From the NCBI GenBank assembly GCA_035771165.1, contig JAWNZC010000469.1, positions 460,001-524,000 on the forward strand: a stretch of 64,000 bases of DNA, written 5' to 3'. The stretch's first letter is position 1, and the number at the start of each line of letters is the position of its first letter. Made by a program: the position numbers and the translations under genes. This DNA comes from Paragorgia papillata (taxonomy: Eukaryota > Cnidaria > Anthozoa > Scleralcyonacea > Coralliidae). Under the pieces are notes generated by a model that was not told the DNA's origin, ran no database searches, and worked only from the letters and a program-made list of their open reading frames with translations. Below, in pieces: positions 1-11,200 of this stretch.

Positions 1-1
1 G

Positions 2-2928
2 GTTTTTGACGCCGCCGCGAGAAATAATGGAAAAAGTCTAAACGATGCTGTACGATCAGGTCCAAAACTCCAGAGAGAATTAACGGATGTTTTGACACGC
101 TTTCGCCGAGCCCCAATAGCTCTTTCTGGAGACATTTCAGAGATGTTTCTACAAGTGGCCTACATGAAGAAGACCGACGGTATCACAGGTTCCTGTGGCG
201 AGATCTTGACTCAACAAAGGATCCAGACCACTACGAGTTTCAACGACTATTGTTTGGCAATAGAGCCTCACCATTTTGCTCGCAACACGCTTTGCATTCC
301 CATGCCAAAGTCCATGCTACAGACTACCCGCAAGCTGCTGAAACAGTCGACAACTCTATGTATGTGGATGATGTGTTAGACTCGTGTGAGACTGTAGATG
401 AAGCGCTACACCTACGACGTGAACTATCAGACATGTTAGCCAAGTGCAGTTTCAAGTTAAGAAAATGGTCGTCTAATGATCCAGCCGTCATTAACGATGT
501 TCCAGCAGAAGACCGACTACACAGCCTTGAGATTCAAGAAGAAGAATCCCCCAAGATCAAGACACTTGGTATACTATGGGAAGCAGAGAATGATGTTTTC
601 ACCTTCCGCGTCGAACCACCAGATGTCAACATGAAGCCAACGAAGAGAAATGTTCTCAGTGCAATATCAACCTTATTTGATCCACTACAATTCTTATCTC
701 CCTTTACGGTAAGAGCTAAAGTTTTAATGCAGGAGATCTGGATAGCTGGTGTTGGATGGGACGAAGTTCTACCAGATAACTTGATCGCAAAGTGGAGGAA
801 ATGGATCTCGGAGCTTCCAGAATTGTCAAATGTCACCATTCCTCGTTGTCTTCGCCAACCAAGTCCATCCCAAACCTGTTTACACGTCTTTTCGGATGCG
901 TCAAAAGAAGCGTACGCGTCAGTGGCTTATCTAGTCTGTCGTTATCCAGATAACACCGCTTCCTCACGACTGGTCGCATCAAAGAGTAGAGTGGCGCCAA
1001 CAAAAGTCGTGACAATACCACGGTTAGAGCTTATGGGTGCAGTTCTTTCCACTCGGTTGGCCAAGAACATTGCCAAAACATTAACAGTTGATAGAACTAT
1101 CTTCTGGACTGACTCGACAAACGTGTTACATTGGATACGAAACCAGAGCCGCGAGTTTAAGCCGTTCGTCGCCAACCGGATCGGCGAGATTCACAGATCT
1201 ACTAATCCTGAACAATGGAGACATATACCGGGAGAGTTGAATCCAGCAGACCTGCCGACAAGGGGACTCTCAGCCAAAGATCTAGCAAACAGTAAGTTTT
1301 GGATGGAAGGACCAGAGCTAGTGAAAGCAGATGAATCGACCTGGCCTCCTCAACTTCCTAACGATGAAATTGAAGAGAAGATTGACAAAAACGAAAGAAG
1401 AAAGGCTGAACAAACACACGTGACTAAAGAAGACCAAGGCGGTTGTTTTTTGGACCCAAGTCACTTCTCAAATTTCCAACGCTTAATACATATCACCGGT
1501 TGGATACAACGTTTCTTGGTTAACTGTAGACTACCTGACGAAAACAGAGAAAAAAGTGATACATTGCGACCACATGAGATAGAAAGGTCAGAGACATTCT
1601 GGATCAAACACGTACAAGCTGAAGCGTTTGCCAATGGTGAAGCAGAAAAATCTCTGGCGCAATTGAACCCAAAGAAGGATGACGAAAGTGTATTGAGAGC
1701 GGACGGACGGTTGCGAAATGCAGATGATCTTCCATACAGCGTTAGGCACCCTATTCTTTTGCCAAAAGATCATGACGTGACACGACTTATAATTACCCGT
1801 GCACACGAGAATCTTGGACACGGTTCTGGAGTTGAACATGCCTTAACTGAATTACGTTCCCGATTCTGGATTGTGAAAGGAAGACGCACTGTCCGGAACG
1901 TCATAGAGAAATGTCCTGGGTGTCGAAGAAGATTTACGGGGAAACCAGCCGTTCAAATGATGGCCCCGTTACCAAGATCAAGATTGCAGCATTCTCTAAG
2001 AGCATTCGAACGTGTCGGTGTGGATTATGGTGGTCCATACATGACGAAACAAGGACGGGGCAAGACAAGAGCAAAACGTTATCTATGTCTTTTTACTTGT
2101 CTTGCTACACGTGCCGTTCATCTGGAGATGTCGTATTCACTGGATACAGACTCGTTTATAAATGCGTTTACCAGGATGGTATCAAGGAGGGGGACGCCAG
2201 CGTACGTTCTTTCTGATAATGGCACTAATTTTGTCGGGGCGGAACGGGAATTGCGAGAGTTGGTAGAAGCTTTTGATCAAGAAAAAATAACACACAAGAC
2301 AACCCAGGGATATAACATCGAATGGAAGTTCAACCCTCCTTCAGCCCCTCATTTCGGAGGTGTTTTTGAATCAATGATCAAGAGCGGTAAGAAAGCCATT
2401 AAAGCAATCCTTGGGAATGCAGATATTTCCGATGAAGAACTTCACACAGCTATTTGTGGAGCGGAACGTTTATTGAACTCACGACCAATAACCTTTGTCA
2501 GTTCCGATCCAGCTGACCTTTCTCCACTAACCCCAAGTCATTTCCTCATCGGACAGTTGGGAGGTAAATTCGCGCCTGAAACGGCTGATCGAGAAGAGGT
2601 CTTCAACCCACGAAAGAGATGGCATCGTGTCCAACAGTTATTAGGACAATTTTGGAAGCGTTGGAGGATGGAGTTTCTTCCGAGTTTAAATGCGCGAAAG
2701 AAGTGGTTTCATCCCGCACATAACCTGAAAGAAGACGATGTGGTAATGATAGTGGAACCTAATGCAAAACGGGGAGAATGGCCTCTCGGACGAGTTACAG
2801 AAGTATTTCCTGGAAGTGATGGGTTAATACGGGTAGTGAGAATAAAAACGAAGGACAATGAGTACTTACGTCCAGTGCACCGTCTGTGCCCTCTTGAATA
2901 TGTCGGAGAAAGTTCAAAGGAATCGTAG
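2..2928 (+). pseudogene. pol: BEL/Pao retrotransposon pol, 5'-truncated by the window and frameshifted
   Basis: This is the 3' part of a BEL/Pao-type pol polyprotein. The first ~175 bases, read in frame 2, give the reverse transcriptase motif with GDISEMF. Homology then continues in frame 1 from about 178 (RFLWRDLD), so a 1-base indel lies near 175-181. The RT active site YVDD is at 361-372. RNase H follows, with acidic residues in FSDAS, RLELMG, WTDST and NPADLPTRG (about 890-1260). An H2C2 integrase zinc finger (HENLGH to CPGC) lies at about 1800-1925. The integrase core has VGVDY, SDNGTNF and HFGGVFES (about 2010-2370). The C-terminal DUF5641-like tail is WHRVQQLLGQFWKRW. From the frame change to the stop at 2926-2928 the reading frame is open. 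Gag, protease and the 5' LTR would lie upstream of the window. The frameshift makes this copy probably inactive, unless it is an assembly error. Confidence 0.9.
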
Positions 2929-3006
2929 AGGCGATGAGAACGATTATGACCATGGAAGCTAATTGGCAATATATCTTGTAAATAGGGATCGAATGTTTTC
3001 ACATTC

Positions 3007-3434
3007 GGAAGGGGGATGTTTCGGTTTGATTTTATGTAAATATCTAATTTTGTTATCGTACGCGCGAAGGACTGGGAAGCACTAGAGACCGCTGGACAAA
3101 AGCAATGTAAACGCAAGAAACGCAGGCAAAAGGTAGATTCGAGTTTTTGACTTTTTTTGACAGTTGTTTGTTTCGAAGGCATGGTATTTTGTTATTTATA
3201 GTTTGTTGTTATTTATTAAAAGAACGTAGACAAATGTATTGACAGTTCCAACCATAGGGAACATGATGTTTACCCTCCCCACACTTAGGGTTAAATGTAT
3301 TTTTTGGGCTCTATAAACTCAATGACCGTAGTCACATATGTCAACTGTCCACTGTGCCATTGTTAAGGTGGCAGGGGGGGGGGGGAAATTTTTTTGTGTT
3401 TTTTTTAATAATTTTTTTTAAATTTTTTTTTTAG
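3007..3434 (+). repeat. Probable polypurine tract and 3' LTR of the BEL/Pao element
   Basis: A purine run (GGAAGGGGGA, 3007-3016) is followed directly by TG at 3017, about 90 bp after the pol stop. That is where a 3' LTR is expected. The 5' LTR is outside the window, so the LTR end cannot be fixed. The stretch ends in low-complexity sequence, with a poly-G run near 3370-3385 and poly-T runs to 3432, just before the next gene. Confidence 0.4.
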
Positions 3435-5978
3435 ATGCCGTTTGAAGAAGGGGAGGTTTTCGATCGTTTCGTGGCAGAGGGAAAGGTTCGGTTGGAGGAG
3501 TATAAAGGTTGGAAGGAGGGTGGTGTTATTAAGGTGTTTGAAGGTATGAGCTATATGTGTTGTGGGGCGGTAATGAACGAAGGAAGGAAGATGGCGAGGT
3601 GGGACTTGATGGAGGATGGCGAAGATAAGAATATGTATCAGTGGAAGAAGATGTGCGAGAGGAAGTGTTTGGGTAGGGAGCTGGTGTCGGGGGAGGAGTC
3701 CTCCTATGAGGAGGATTCCACGGATGTGGACGAGGAGATGGAGGCATCGTGTCAGCGGGCAAAGGAAATGTGGAGGAAAATTCAGGTGGAGAAGAAAGAA
3801 GAAGAAAGCGATGAAGATGACATCCCATTGGGAGTAAAATATGAAAAACGTCTGAGGGAAAGCATGGATCGTTCATCCGATGACACGGACGTGTCCTATC
3901 CGATGGACAAGGACTACGTGCCAGATGTAAGTTGAAATAATTTTTAATAACCGTAACTGAAAACATAAAAAACCGGAAGTGAAAATTTTCAAACGGGAAG
4001 TAAGGTTTGGGCGTAGGTCACTTTTGTTTTCTCTAACCCTTAGGATGAAACTGACCTCGAAGAAGAATCGGAGGAAGAAATTGTGGAGGAGGAGCCTCAT
4101 GATATAGTGAAGGTTAGGGTTAGGGTTAGGGAACCAGTCGTGGTAAAAAAGGTAAAAAGAGTCCGAAACAAGCGAAAGTGCCCGGAGTGTGGCCGGTGTG
4201 TAACGCAACTTCCGCGGCACCTAACCATAGCCCATGAGCGCACCCGGTTGGAGGCTAAGGCAGCCAGCAGCAGCGTCAAAGCAACTGAGAGTAAATCGCT
4301 GCCGACTGCCTGCCAGTACCCTGGATGTGGGGTACAAGTGGTTCGAATGGATCGACACTTGCTCACCGTCCACCATCTGTCGAAGAGCTCTAAAGAGTAC
4401 AAAGAGTTTCTGGCTATCAGCAGAGTTAAGCGAGACGAGGTCCGGCAGGCTGCGGCTGAGGCCAGAAGGGCACCCCCTCGCGTGACTAGAAGAAGACCAT
4501 CTCCAGCAAGAGACGTGATACCCGCAACTCCAGAAAAGGCTGTTGTTCCTCCGCCTGTTTCTGAAATTTTAAGAGAAGCAAGGCCACCAAAAGTCGTCTC
4601 AAGGAACGCCCTAAAGAAAAAACAGGAAGGCGTGGTGGCCTTGCAAGCTTTTGAAAAGCACTTGGTGTCGTTCGACGGTGGCTGTCGAAAAGAGGACACG
4701 TCCAAACAGCACGTGCATCACGTGGGGCGCCTACTTTACGAATTACAAGAGAAGCCTTCTAACGTGAAGCTCCTGTGGGACGACTCTTCCCTATCCACCA
4801 TCCGCAACACATTCGTGCAAGGCAACAAACTCTTGCCAAAGGACCAACAGTTGCAAGCCGGGACCGTGAAATCCTACCTCACGTCGCTGAAGCTATTTTT
4901 CAAATTTGTCCTCGGGAGGAGGAGCGAATTGAGAGAGTTGTTGGACTTAACTCCCGAGGACATTGATGCTATCCAACAAGGCGACTTAAGGGTGTCGGCG
5001 TGGTTGCAAAGTTTCACCAGGGACCTTTTGGACCGCAAAATTGAAGTACAGCGTAGAGACCGCCTGGAAATCCTCACGGAGGAGGAGTATAGCCAGCTTG
5101 TTGACAGCCCGGAGGCGAAGCGGCTCATCGCGCGGTACAAGAGCATAGGTAACCAGTTCTGCACAAAAGACTTCGTTGAATTGCGGGACTACCTATTAGT
5201 CATGGTACAAATTGCCAGCGCACAGCGACCCGCCGCTTTAAGTAACCTCTCCGTGGAAGAATTTAATGAAGGACGCTGGGTTTCGCAAAATTCGGAGTTC
5301 TTTTACGTGACGGAAACCATGGAACATAAGACAAGCAAAGACGGCCCCGCCAACCTGCTATGGTCAGTGGAAACGCATAATATGGCCCTCGTCTACCTCA
5401 ACGTTTTGAGACCCAGCGTGGCGAATCAAGCGTCCGTCTTCCCAGGCCCGGGACCTCGCCGTAGTGACACACCATTCTTCCTCAATGTGCACGGCGGACA
5501 CATGCCTAGCACCCGTCTGGGTCGCCGTGTCACAGAGATGGGACATGTGTTGTGTCCTACTATGGTGGAGAACCTGTCAGGGAAGCGGATCAGAAAGTCC
5601 GCTGTCTCACTTCACCGTACGGACTCCACCGCCACCGTGTCTAGGGAGGAGTTGGCCTCCCAAATGACACACTCGGTCAAGACGGCGGGCCGCAACTACG
5701 ACGTCGGGGAAGATCCAACCAGGATCGCAAAGCTGGCCTCCTACCTCTCTCGAAATCTCAAACCAATTAAACCTCATCCATCATCACACACCATTTCCAA
5801 AGCACCACCTCTCCCATCATCCGCTCCACCTTCATCGAGCTTCGTCGAGCCACAGTCAGCACCTGCACGACCATCAACCCCTCCACATCCACCTGCGTCC
5901 TCCGTCGACCCAACAACGTCCTCCGTCGACCATCCAAACAAGACAAGCGCCATTTTAATGTTTCGAGACCAGCTCTAA
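3435..5978 (+). CDS. Crypton-like tyrosine recombinase with two C2H2 fingers (two exons)
   Basis: The gene has exon 1 at 3435-3926, an intron at 3927-4043 (GTAAGT...TTAG) and exon 2 at 4044-5978. Joining is in phase 0 and gives about 808 residues. The N-terminal third is acidic. Two C2H2-like fingers follow (CPECGRCV...HLTIAH and CQYPGCGV...HLLTVH, about 4180-4375). The C-terminal half resembles the tyrosine recombinase of Crypton DNA transposons. It shows a first-Arg box (ASAQRPAALSNL, about 5216-5250), a basic Lys/Arg segment (KRIRKSAVSLHR), then THSVKTAGRNY (about 5665-5700), whose His and final Tyr suit the H-x-x-x-T-A-x-x-Y box. Cryptons integrate through a circular intermediate with a covalent DNA-tyrosine link. 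The last residues overlap antisense non-LTR sequence, so the natural C-terminus may have been altered. Assignment to the YR superfamily rests on motifs, not on an alignment. Confidence 0.75.
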
Positions 5979-6118
5979 TCATATGATATGAGGTATCAGG
6001 ATTAATTATTGTCATTGCTCTCTTTTGTACCCTTTCTATTTTGGCACTTAAGTAGTCAGGGATTGCAGACCACACTGGGGCTGCATACTCGAGAATTGGT
6101 CTGACTAAACTGCAATAT
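5951..6118 (-). pseudogene. Fragment of a non-LTR retrotransposon reverse transcriptase C-terminus
   Basis: The minus strand reads YCSLVRPILEYAAPVW, then IERVQKRAM, a very typical thumb/connection segment of CR1/L2/Jockey-type reverse transcriptases. Only about 55 residues are present. The homology starts before the first Met and stops inside the 3' end of the Crypton gene. The fragment lies antisense to that gene. Confidence 0.7.
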
Positions 6119-6216
6119 ACCGTTATACCGTTATACTCACCCCGGTGTGGTACCTCACCCGGAGAAACACCTGATTAACTTGCGTAGCCAGCATTCGGGG
6201 GGGGGGGGAGCTTGAG

Positions 6217-6915
6217 TTAAAGAGCGAGAGAAAGAATAGGGTGAAGAGCGAGAGAAAGGATAGGGCGAAGAGCGAGAGAAAGAATAGGGTGAAGAGCGAG
6301 AGAAAGAATAGCGTGAAGAGCGAGAGAAAGAATAGGGTGAAGAGCGAGAGAAAGAATAGGGTGAAGAGCGAGAGAAAGAATAGGGTGAAGAGCGAGAGAA
6401 AGAATAGGGTGAAGAGCGAGAGAAAGGATAGGGTGAAGAGAGAGAGAAAGAATAGGGTGAAGAGCGAGAGAAAGTATAGGGTGAAGAGCGAGAGAGAGAA
6501 TAGGGTGAAGAGCGAGAGAAAGAATAGGGTGAAGAGCGAGAGAAAGAATAGGGTGAAGAGCGAGAGAAAGAATAGGGTGAAGAGCGAGAGAAAGAATAGG
6601 GTGAAGAGCGAGAGAAAGGATAGGGTGAAGAGAGAGAGAAAGAATAGGGTGAAGAGCGAGAGAAAGAATAGGGTGAAGAGCGAGAGAAAGAATAGGGTGA
6701 AGAGCGAGAGAAAGAATAGGGTGAAGAGCGAGAGAAAGAATAGGGTGAAGAGCGAGAAAAAGAATAGGGTGAAGAGCGAGAGAAAGGATAGGGTGAAGAG
6801 CGAGAGAAAGAATAGGGTGAAGAGCGAGAGAAAGGATAGGGTGAAGAGCGAGAGAAAGAATAGGGTGAAGAGCGAGAGAAAGAATAGGGTGAAGAGCGAG
6901 AGAAAGAATAGGGTG
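6217..6915. repeat. 24-bp minisatellite, about 29 copies
   Basis: The unit AAGAGCGAGAGAAAGAATAG plus GGTG repeats about 29 times with few point differences. Since 24 is divisible by 3, several frames stay open on both strands and encode 8-residue repeats such as KSERKNRV. These long ORFs have no other sign of being genes. A poly-G run lies just before it (about 6197-6208). Confidence 0.95.
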
Positions 6916-7071
6916 GGAGGCAAATGGAACGCCTGTCAAAATGCTATTTCTAAAAGCGTACAAATCAAATGATTGACGTCACGTTTACTTCCCGGGTCGT
7001 GAATAAAAAGATGCATTATTATGACGTTGACAAAACTCGCACTGTAGGCCCCACCCTGACGAAAGGAGGGG
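6916..7071. other. Short unassigned spacer before the Polinton
   Basis: Unique-looking sequence between the minisatellite and the Polinton target duplication. No gene, RNA or element end was recognised. Confidence 0.5.
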
Positions 7072-7077
7072 GCGGAC
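7072..7077. repeat. Left target-site duplication of the Polinton
   Basis: GCGGAC directly precedes the AGTAGTGTAGG end of the element. It is repeated exactly after the other end at 24479-24484. Six-base duplications are a hallmark of Polinton integration. Confidence 0.93.
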
Positions 7078-7493
7078 AGTAGTGTAGGACTTGGGGCTAC
7101 GGGCGCCACCGCCAAAATTCCAAAAATTTATTTCTTAACAAAACAGCCACCGAATGGACACATTAGTCAGGAAGCCGTAAAATACTGCCTCTTTTAATCA
7201 ATTGGAAAAAGGGAGCGTTTTGGGAAAACTAGGCATTTTCCCCCATTTAATATTTTCTCCTATTTTTATTATTTTTTTGAAACACACCGGGGCGATCAAT
7301 CACTAGGGGAATTGAAAAATAATTTACCCCCTAGGGTGGCCATGGAGCGCGGCTTCCTGACTAATGTGTCCATTCGGTGGCTGTTTTGTTAAGAAATAAA
7401 TTTTTGGAATTTTGGCGGTGGCGCCCGTAGCCCCAAGTCCTACACTACTTTACCCTAGAGATTTCCCAATACACCCTGTTAATGATTGAGTGT
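7078..7493 (+). repeat. Left terminal inverted repeat of the Polinton, itself a hairpin
   Basis: The repeat is 416 bp and is matched by the reverse complement of 24063-24478. Its first 100 bp (7078-7177) recur inverted at 7350-7449, separated by a 172-bp centre. A 44-bp tail (7450-7493) completes it. The start codon of the first gene lies inside this tail, at 7482. Confidence 0.97.
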
Positions 7494-7904
7494 GAAATAT
7501 GCCACAAATCCTTCGCCGCTAAGTCCAGTCTGAATAGACATATTAAGAACGTACACCTCAAGGTTGTTGACTACAAATGTGACATCTGCCATAAGCTTTA
7601 TGCTTCAAAGTCAGGTTTGAGCCGTCATATTACAAACATACATCTGAAGGTTAAGACTTACAGATGTGGACCGTGTGGGTTGGAATATAGTTTGAAGGTT
7701 GGACTGGACTTTCATAAAGACCTTATTCACGCCTCTGACTTTGGATGTGGCCAGTGTGACTATAAAAGCCGACGAAAACTCCAGCTCAAACAACACATTG
7801 AGTCGGAGCATCTCGGGGTGAAACATGAGTGTGAAATGTGTGGAGTGGAGTTCAGGAGTAAGAGAGGCCTAACCCAACACGAAAAGGAGGACCATGGAGT
7901 TTAG
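7482..7904 (+). CDS. C2H2 zinc-finger protein (Polinton)
   Basis: This is a 140-residue protein made almost wholly of C2H2 fingers. Clear units are CEICHKSF...HIKNVH, CDICHKLY...HITNIH and CGPCGLEY...HKDLIH. CGQCDYKS...HIESEH and CEMCGVEF...HEKEDH follow, making five fingers. The family binds DNA or RNA. In this context it could bind element ends or regulate transcription, which is inference. The ATG lies within the terminal repeat, and the gene reads inward from the left end. The other terminal repeat carries the same start codon, but the frame is not continued there. No TATA motif sits at this start, unlike most genes of the element. Confidence 0.85.
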   Translation: MIECEICHKSFAAKSSLNRHIKNVHLKVVDYKCDICHKLYASKSGLSRHITNIHLKVKTYRCGPCGLEYSLKVGLDFHKDLIHASDFGCGQCDYKSRRKLQLKQHIESEHLGVKHECEMCGVEFRSKRGLTQHEKEDHGV

Positions 7905-8256
7905 TTGGTTTACGGGGTTTTCCGCCACTACTTTCCGAGAGCAGGTGGCGCCTCCCAACCGTATGTAAATTACCCCCACTAGTTAATTATTAACCGTGTG
8001 AACGCTTGATTGGTATTATTACACAACGAATGTTTAATATAAGGGGTTTCCCCAGTGGATTACGCGTAGTCCGTTAACCAACCAGCTTACAACCCATAAA
8101 TTAGAGTTTTGGTTTGAAAGTTGGTTTTGGTTTTGGTTTTGGTTTTGGTTTTGGTTTCGTTGTCGTGTCAGGTTGGGGGAACTAACACGGAGGCTTGGGG
8201 TTACTTGTGGGGAGATTTAGGATTTGGTGACTGTGATGGAGATTATGTTGTATCAG
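7905..8256. repeat. Polinton spacer with a TTTTGG repeat
   Basis: This is a 350-bp non-coding gap between the convergent finger and polymerase genes. It holds about six tandem TTTTGG units at 8121-8157, with the G-rich strand on plus. It probably contains the 3' ends of both transcripts, but no clear terminator was identified. Confidence 0.7.
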
Positions 8257-11200
8257 TTAAATATTTTTGTGTCCGTACGCGTAGGAGTTAACTCCATTTT
8301 CCAACAAATACCTCTTATCGTCGAAGCATGAAAGTGATATCTTGTTTATTTCGTAACTTCCCAGCTGATGTCTGACACTACGAATTGTTTTCATTTTGTT
8401 GAACATCAGCCCCTGACTAAATAGTGTGTCTTTGTAGTTCTCATGTTTGATTTGTTTCTTAGTGACACTCTTTTTAATCCCCTTCGCGGTTTTGCCACCT
8501 GTTCCATCTTCTTTCAAATACGAATACATTTTACTTCGTAGGCCGACGAACTCTATTATGGGAACGCCAGCCGCTTCATCCTTCATCTTCCCAATAACCT
8601 TTTTATTTGACTTGTCGAAGTATGGCGAGCTTTCTGAATAATCTGAGTTGTCAAACATACCCTTGTCAGCCCAGAAGTCTCTGTAGACGTCTTCCGCCTC
8701 AATTTCATATGTCAGACTGTCCGTATCCGTGAACAACAACTTGGCTTTATTTCCATACTTTTTCAACACATAGCCATAATGAAAATCATACATCAACGTC
8801 TTCGACAAATCCAAAATACACATGCCAACGTAAGCCGGTCGGTTTAATGTTAACACCTCCTTGATTTTGTGAACGGCGACCAGGTTTTCGTTAAATATTT
8901 TGACAGATACAAAAGTTGGTTTGGAAGACAATTTTAACAGCTTTTCTTCACTAGCGACCAATCTGACGTCCACACGCTTTCTCAAGTTTTCCATCGTCTT
9001 ACCGAAGACGCTGTTGTTCATCAGCTTGAAGAAGTCCTTCTCGAAGGCGTTTTTAGCGGCGGTTCTCTTCACCGTGTTGAAGTCGATGTACTGTTTCAAC
9101 CAGGGGGACTGATCGAACAACAAAACCCGATGGATCCTCTTTACCCTCATCCCAAGCCCGACGTATAGCTGTAGGTTCCTATAGTGAATGACATACTTCT
9201 TCTTATCGGTTAGGTTGGTTACCAGCTTACTAACACCACCAACACTGACGTTATATTTTTTCTTGATTTTCTGACAGTAGTCAGACAACATATCCTCTTT
9301 TATTTCCATCTTTTCGGGAGCTAACGGGTAGTCGTTGTGTAGGTCGTGGAGTTTTTCTGGATATTCCAGATCAACCTCGAGTATCGCCCCAGTCCCACTG
9401 CTCTCAGAAAGGTTCTCCCAATTAAATGTGTTGGGGCTTTGGCCCCCATCAGCCCACCTGAACCCACCGGTTGGGAGGCACCGACTCATAGCCCAACCAT
9501 ACAAATTATTAGCGTCGAGGTACATTATATACTTTACAGCCTCGTTTTCGTCATACCCCTTCATGTATGGGTTGTTCGCCTTCCCATATCTGTTAGCTAT
9601 GTAGCTAACCCCACCTCTCATTCCTTTCTCAATGAACTGGAACATATCAATATCAGTTATTAACTCCAACTTAATTCCCGTCATCTTTAACATAGCGTCC
9701 CAGGCCAATCCCGGAGAGGTGAAGTAGTGACATGGATCTAATTTGTAGTACTGGGTACAAGTCTTCCTAAAGTTCTCAAAGACGTCAGCCAATAACAAAA
9801 CATCCGACTTCAGGTACACATCATGGTAGTCCCCCATCGTCCTCATTCCGAACGCCCTCCAGACCTCCTGAGCGTGTTGGTAATCACTATCCGACACCCC
9901 CTCATCATTCAGTATGCTGTAGAACTCACTCTTCAGTGGGAGTTTCGTTTCTCCGAACCGGTCGAAGCTGTCCATGTAGTCATAGGGGTAAACACCCTTC
10001 GTCCTCATTAAATCCACCCTTTCACCAAACTCTTCAGTCGTATACCTGAAGGCGGACGACTCCTTTGGGAGATTTCCAACCAGTTTATCCAGGGAACTAC
10101 CCATAAACTGAAGACTGTCCAGAAACACGAGACTCTTACCTAACATGAAAGCCATGTACTTCTCCATATTGTTTGGGATGACATTAATTTCCTGTCCGAA
10201 CTTCCCAATTTCCCCCATAATAAGATGGCTGTCGTAACCCCTCAGGTTGTGGAAGATCACAGGGATTTTATCAGTTAGTCTGTAACTCCTATTACAAAGC
10301 TGGTGAGCCGATCCCCGGTACCTTCCTGTTATATGACAATGGTCCCGAACCTTAACATCATCCACCGTATACCCCCGACCACAGATGTGACACTTTTTAG
10401 CGTCCCTAAAGTCCGCTTCGTCATGTTCAGTCAGCACCATGCCCTTGTTGAAGTGTTTTTTCTTTATCTTTTTACAGTACTTTACTTCTTCCAACATCTT
10501 ACCGATGAACTTATTGACAGTGTCGCCCGCGACACCTGGACCTCTGTACACCTGGACGGATTTACTGAACCTATCATCATAACAACAGACAACCTTATAC
10601 CCATAGCCACAATCGATGTGTTTTTGGTACTTCTCCATGTACGCTTTCTTTGGGTTCGGGGTCCGAGTCTGGTCTCCAAAGACCTTCTCAGTGATCGCCT
10701 CGAAGTCAGCGTAAATGACAAACGGAACACTCAGCTGTTTGTGGAAATTATAGTACTTCAACACGTTCTTACCTTCCTTAGGCATCCTAACAGCCTGTTT
10801 ACCATTTATGGTGATACACACTACTCTATGTCTGTCCAGAACCTCCGGTGAACTGAAACATTGAAGACAGTACATACAATGGTGTTTTCTCTCCTTATGT
10901 TTTGTTTTATTGTACATGAATCTGTCGAAGTCCTTGATGAGGACGTAGTGTTGTTTGTTTTCCTTGTTGGTTATGATAAGGACCTCCATAGAGTCAGTAA
11001 ACCCCTCCTTTGAGATGTAAACCGGAAAGGTTAGTTTCCCTTCATAACCAAAGACGTTTATACGTATCTCATTCTGTCTCTCCACCCGACAGTACTGTTT
11101 CTGGGTTACTGGGAAGCTGACTCCACTATAATCCAAATCGTTAACATGACCACGGTATTTGGACACCTTTTGTGGGTCTTTTGTCACCGGGAACTTGTGA

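Noticed and set aside
6123..6972. Three overlapping ORFs of about 245-266 codons on both strands
   Set aside because: They are only the 24-bp minisatellite read in frames kept open by its period.
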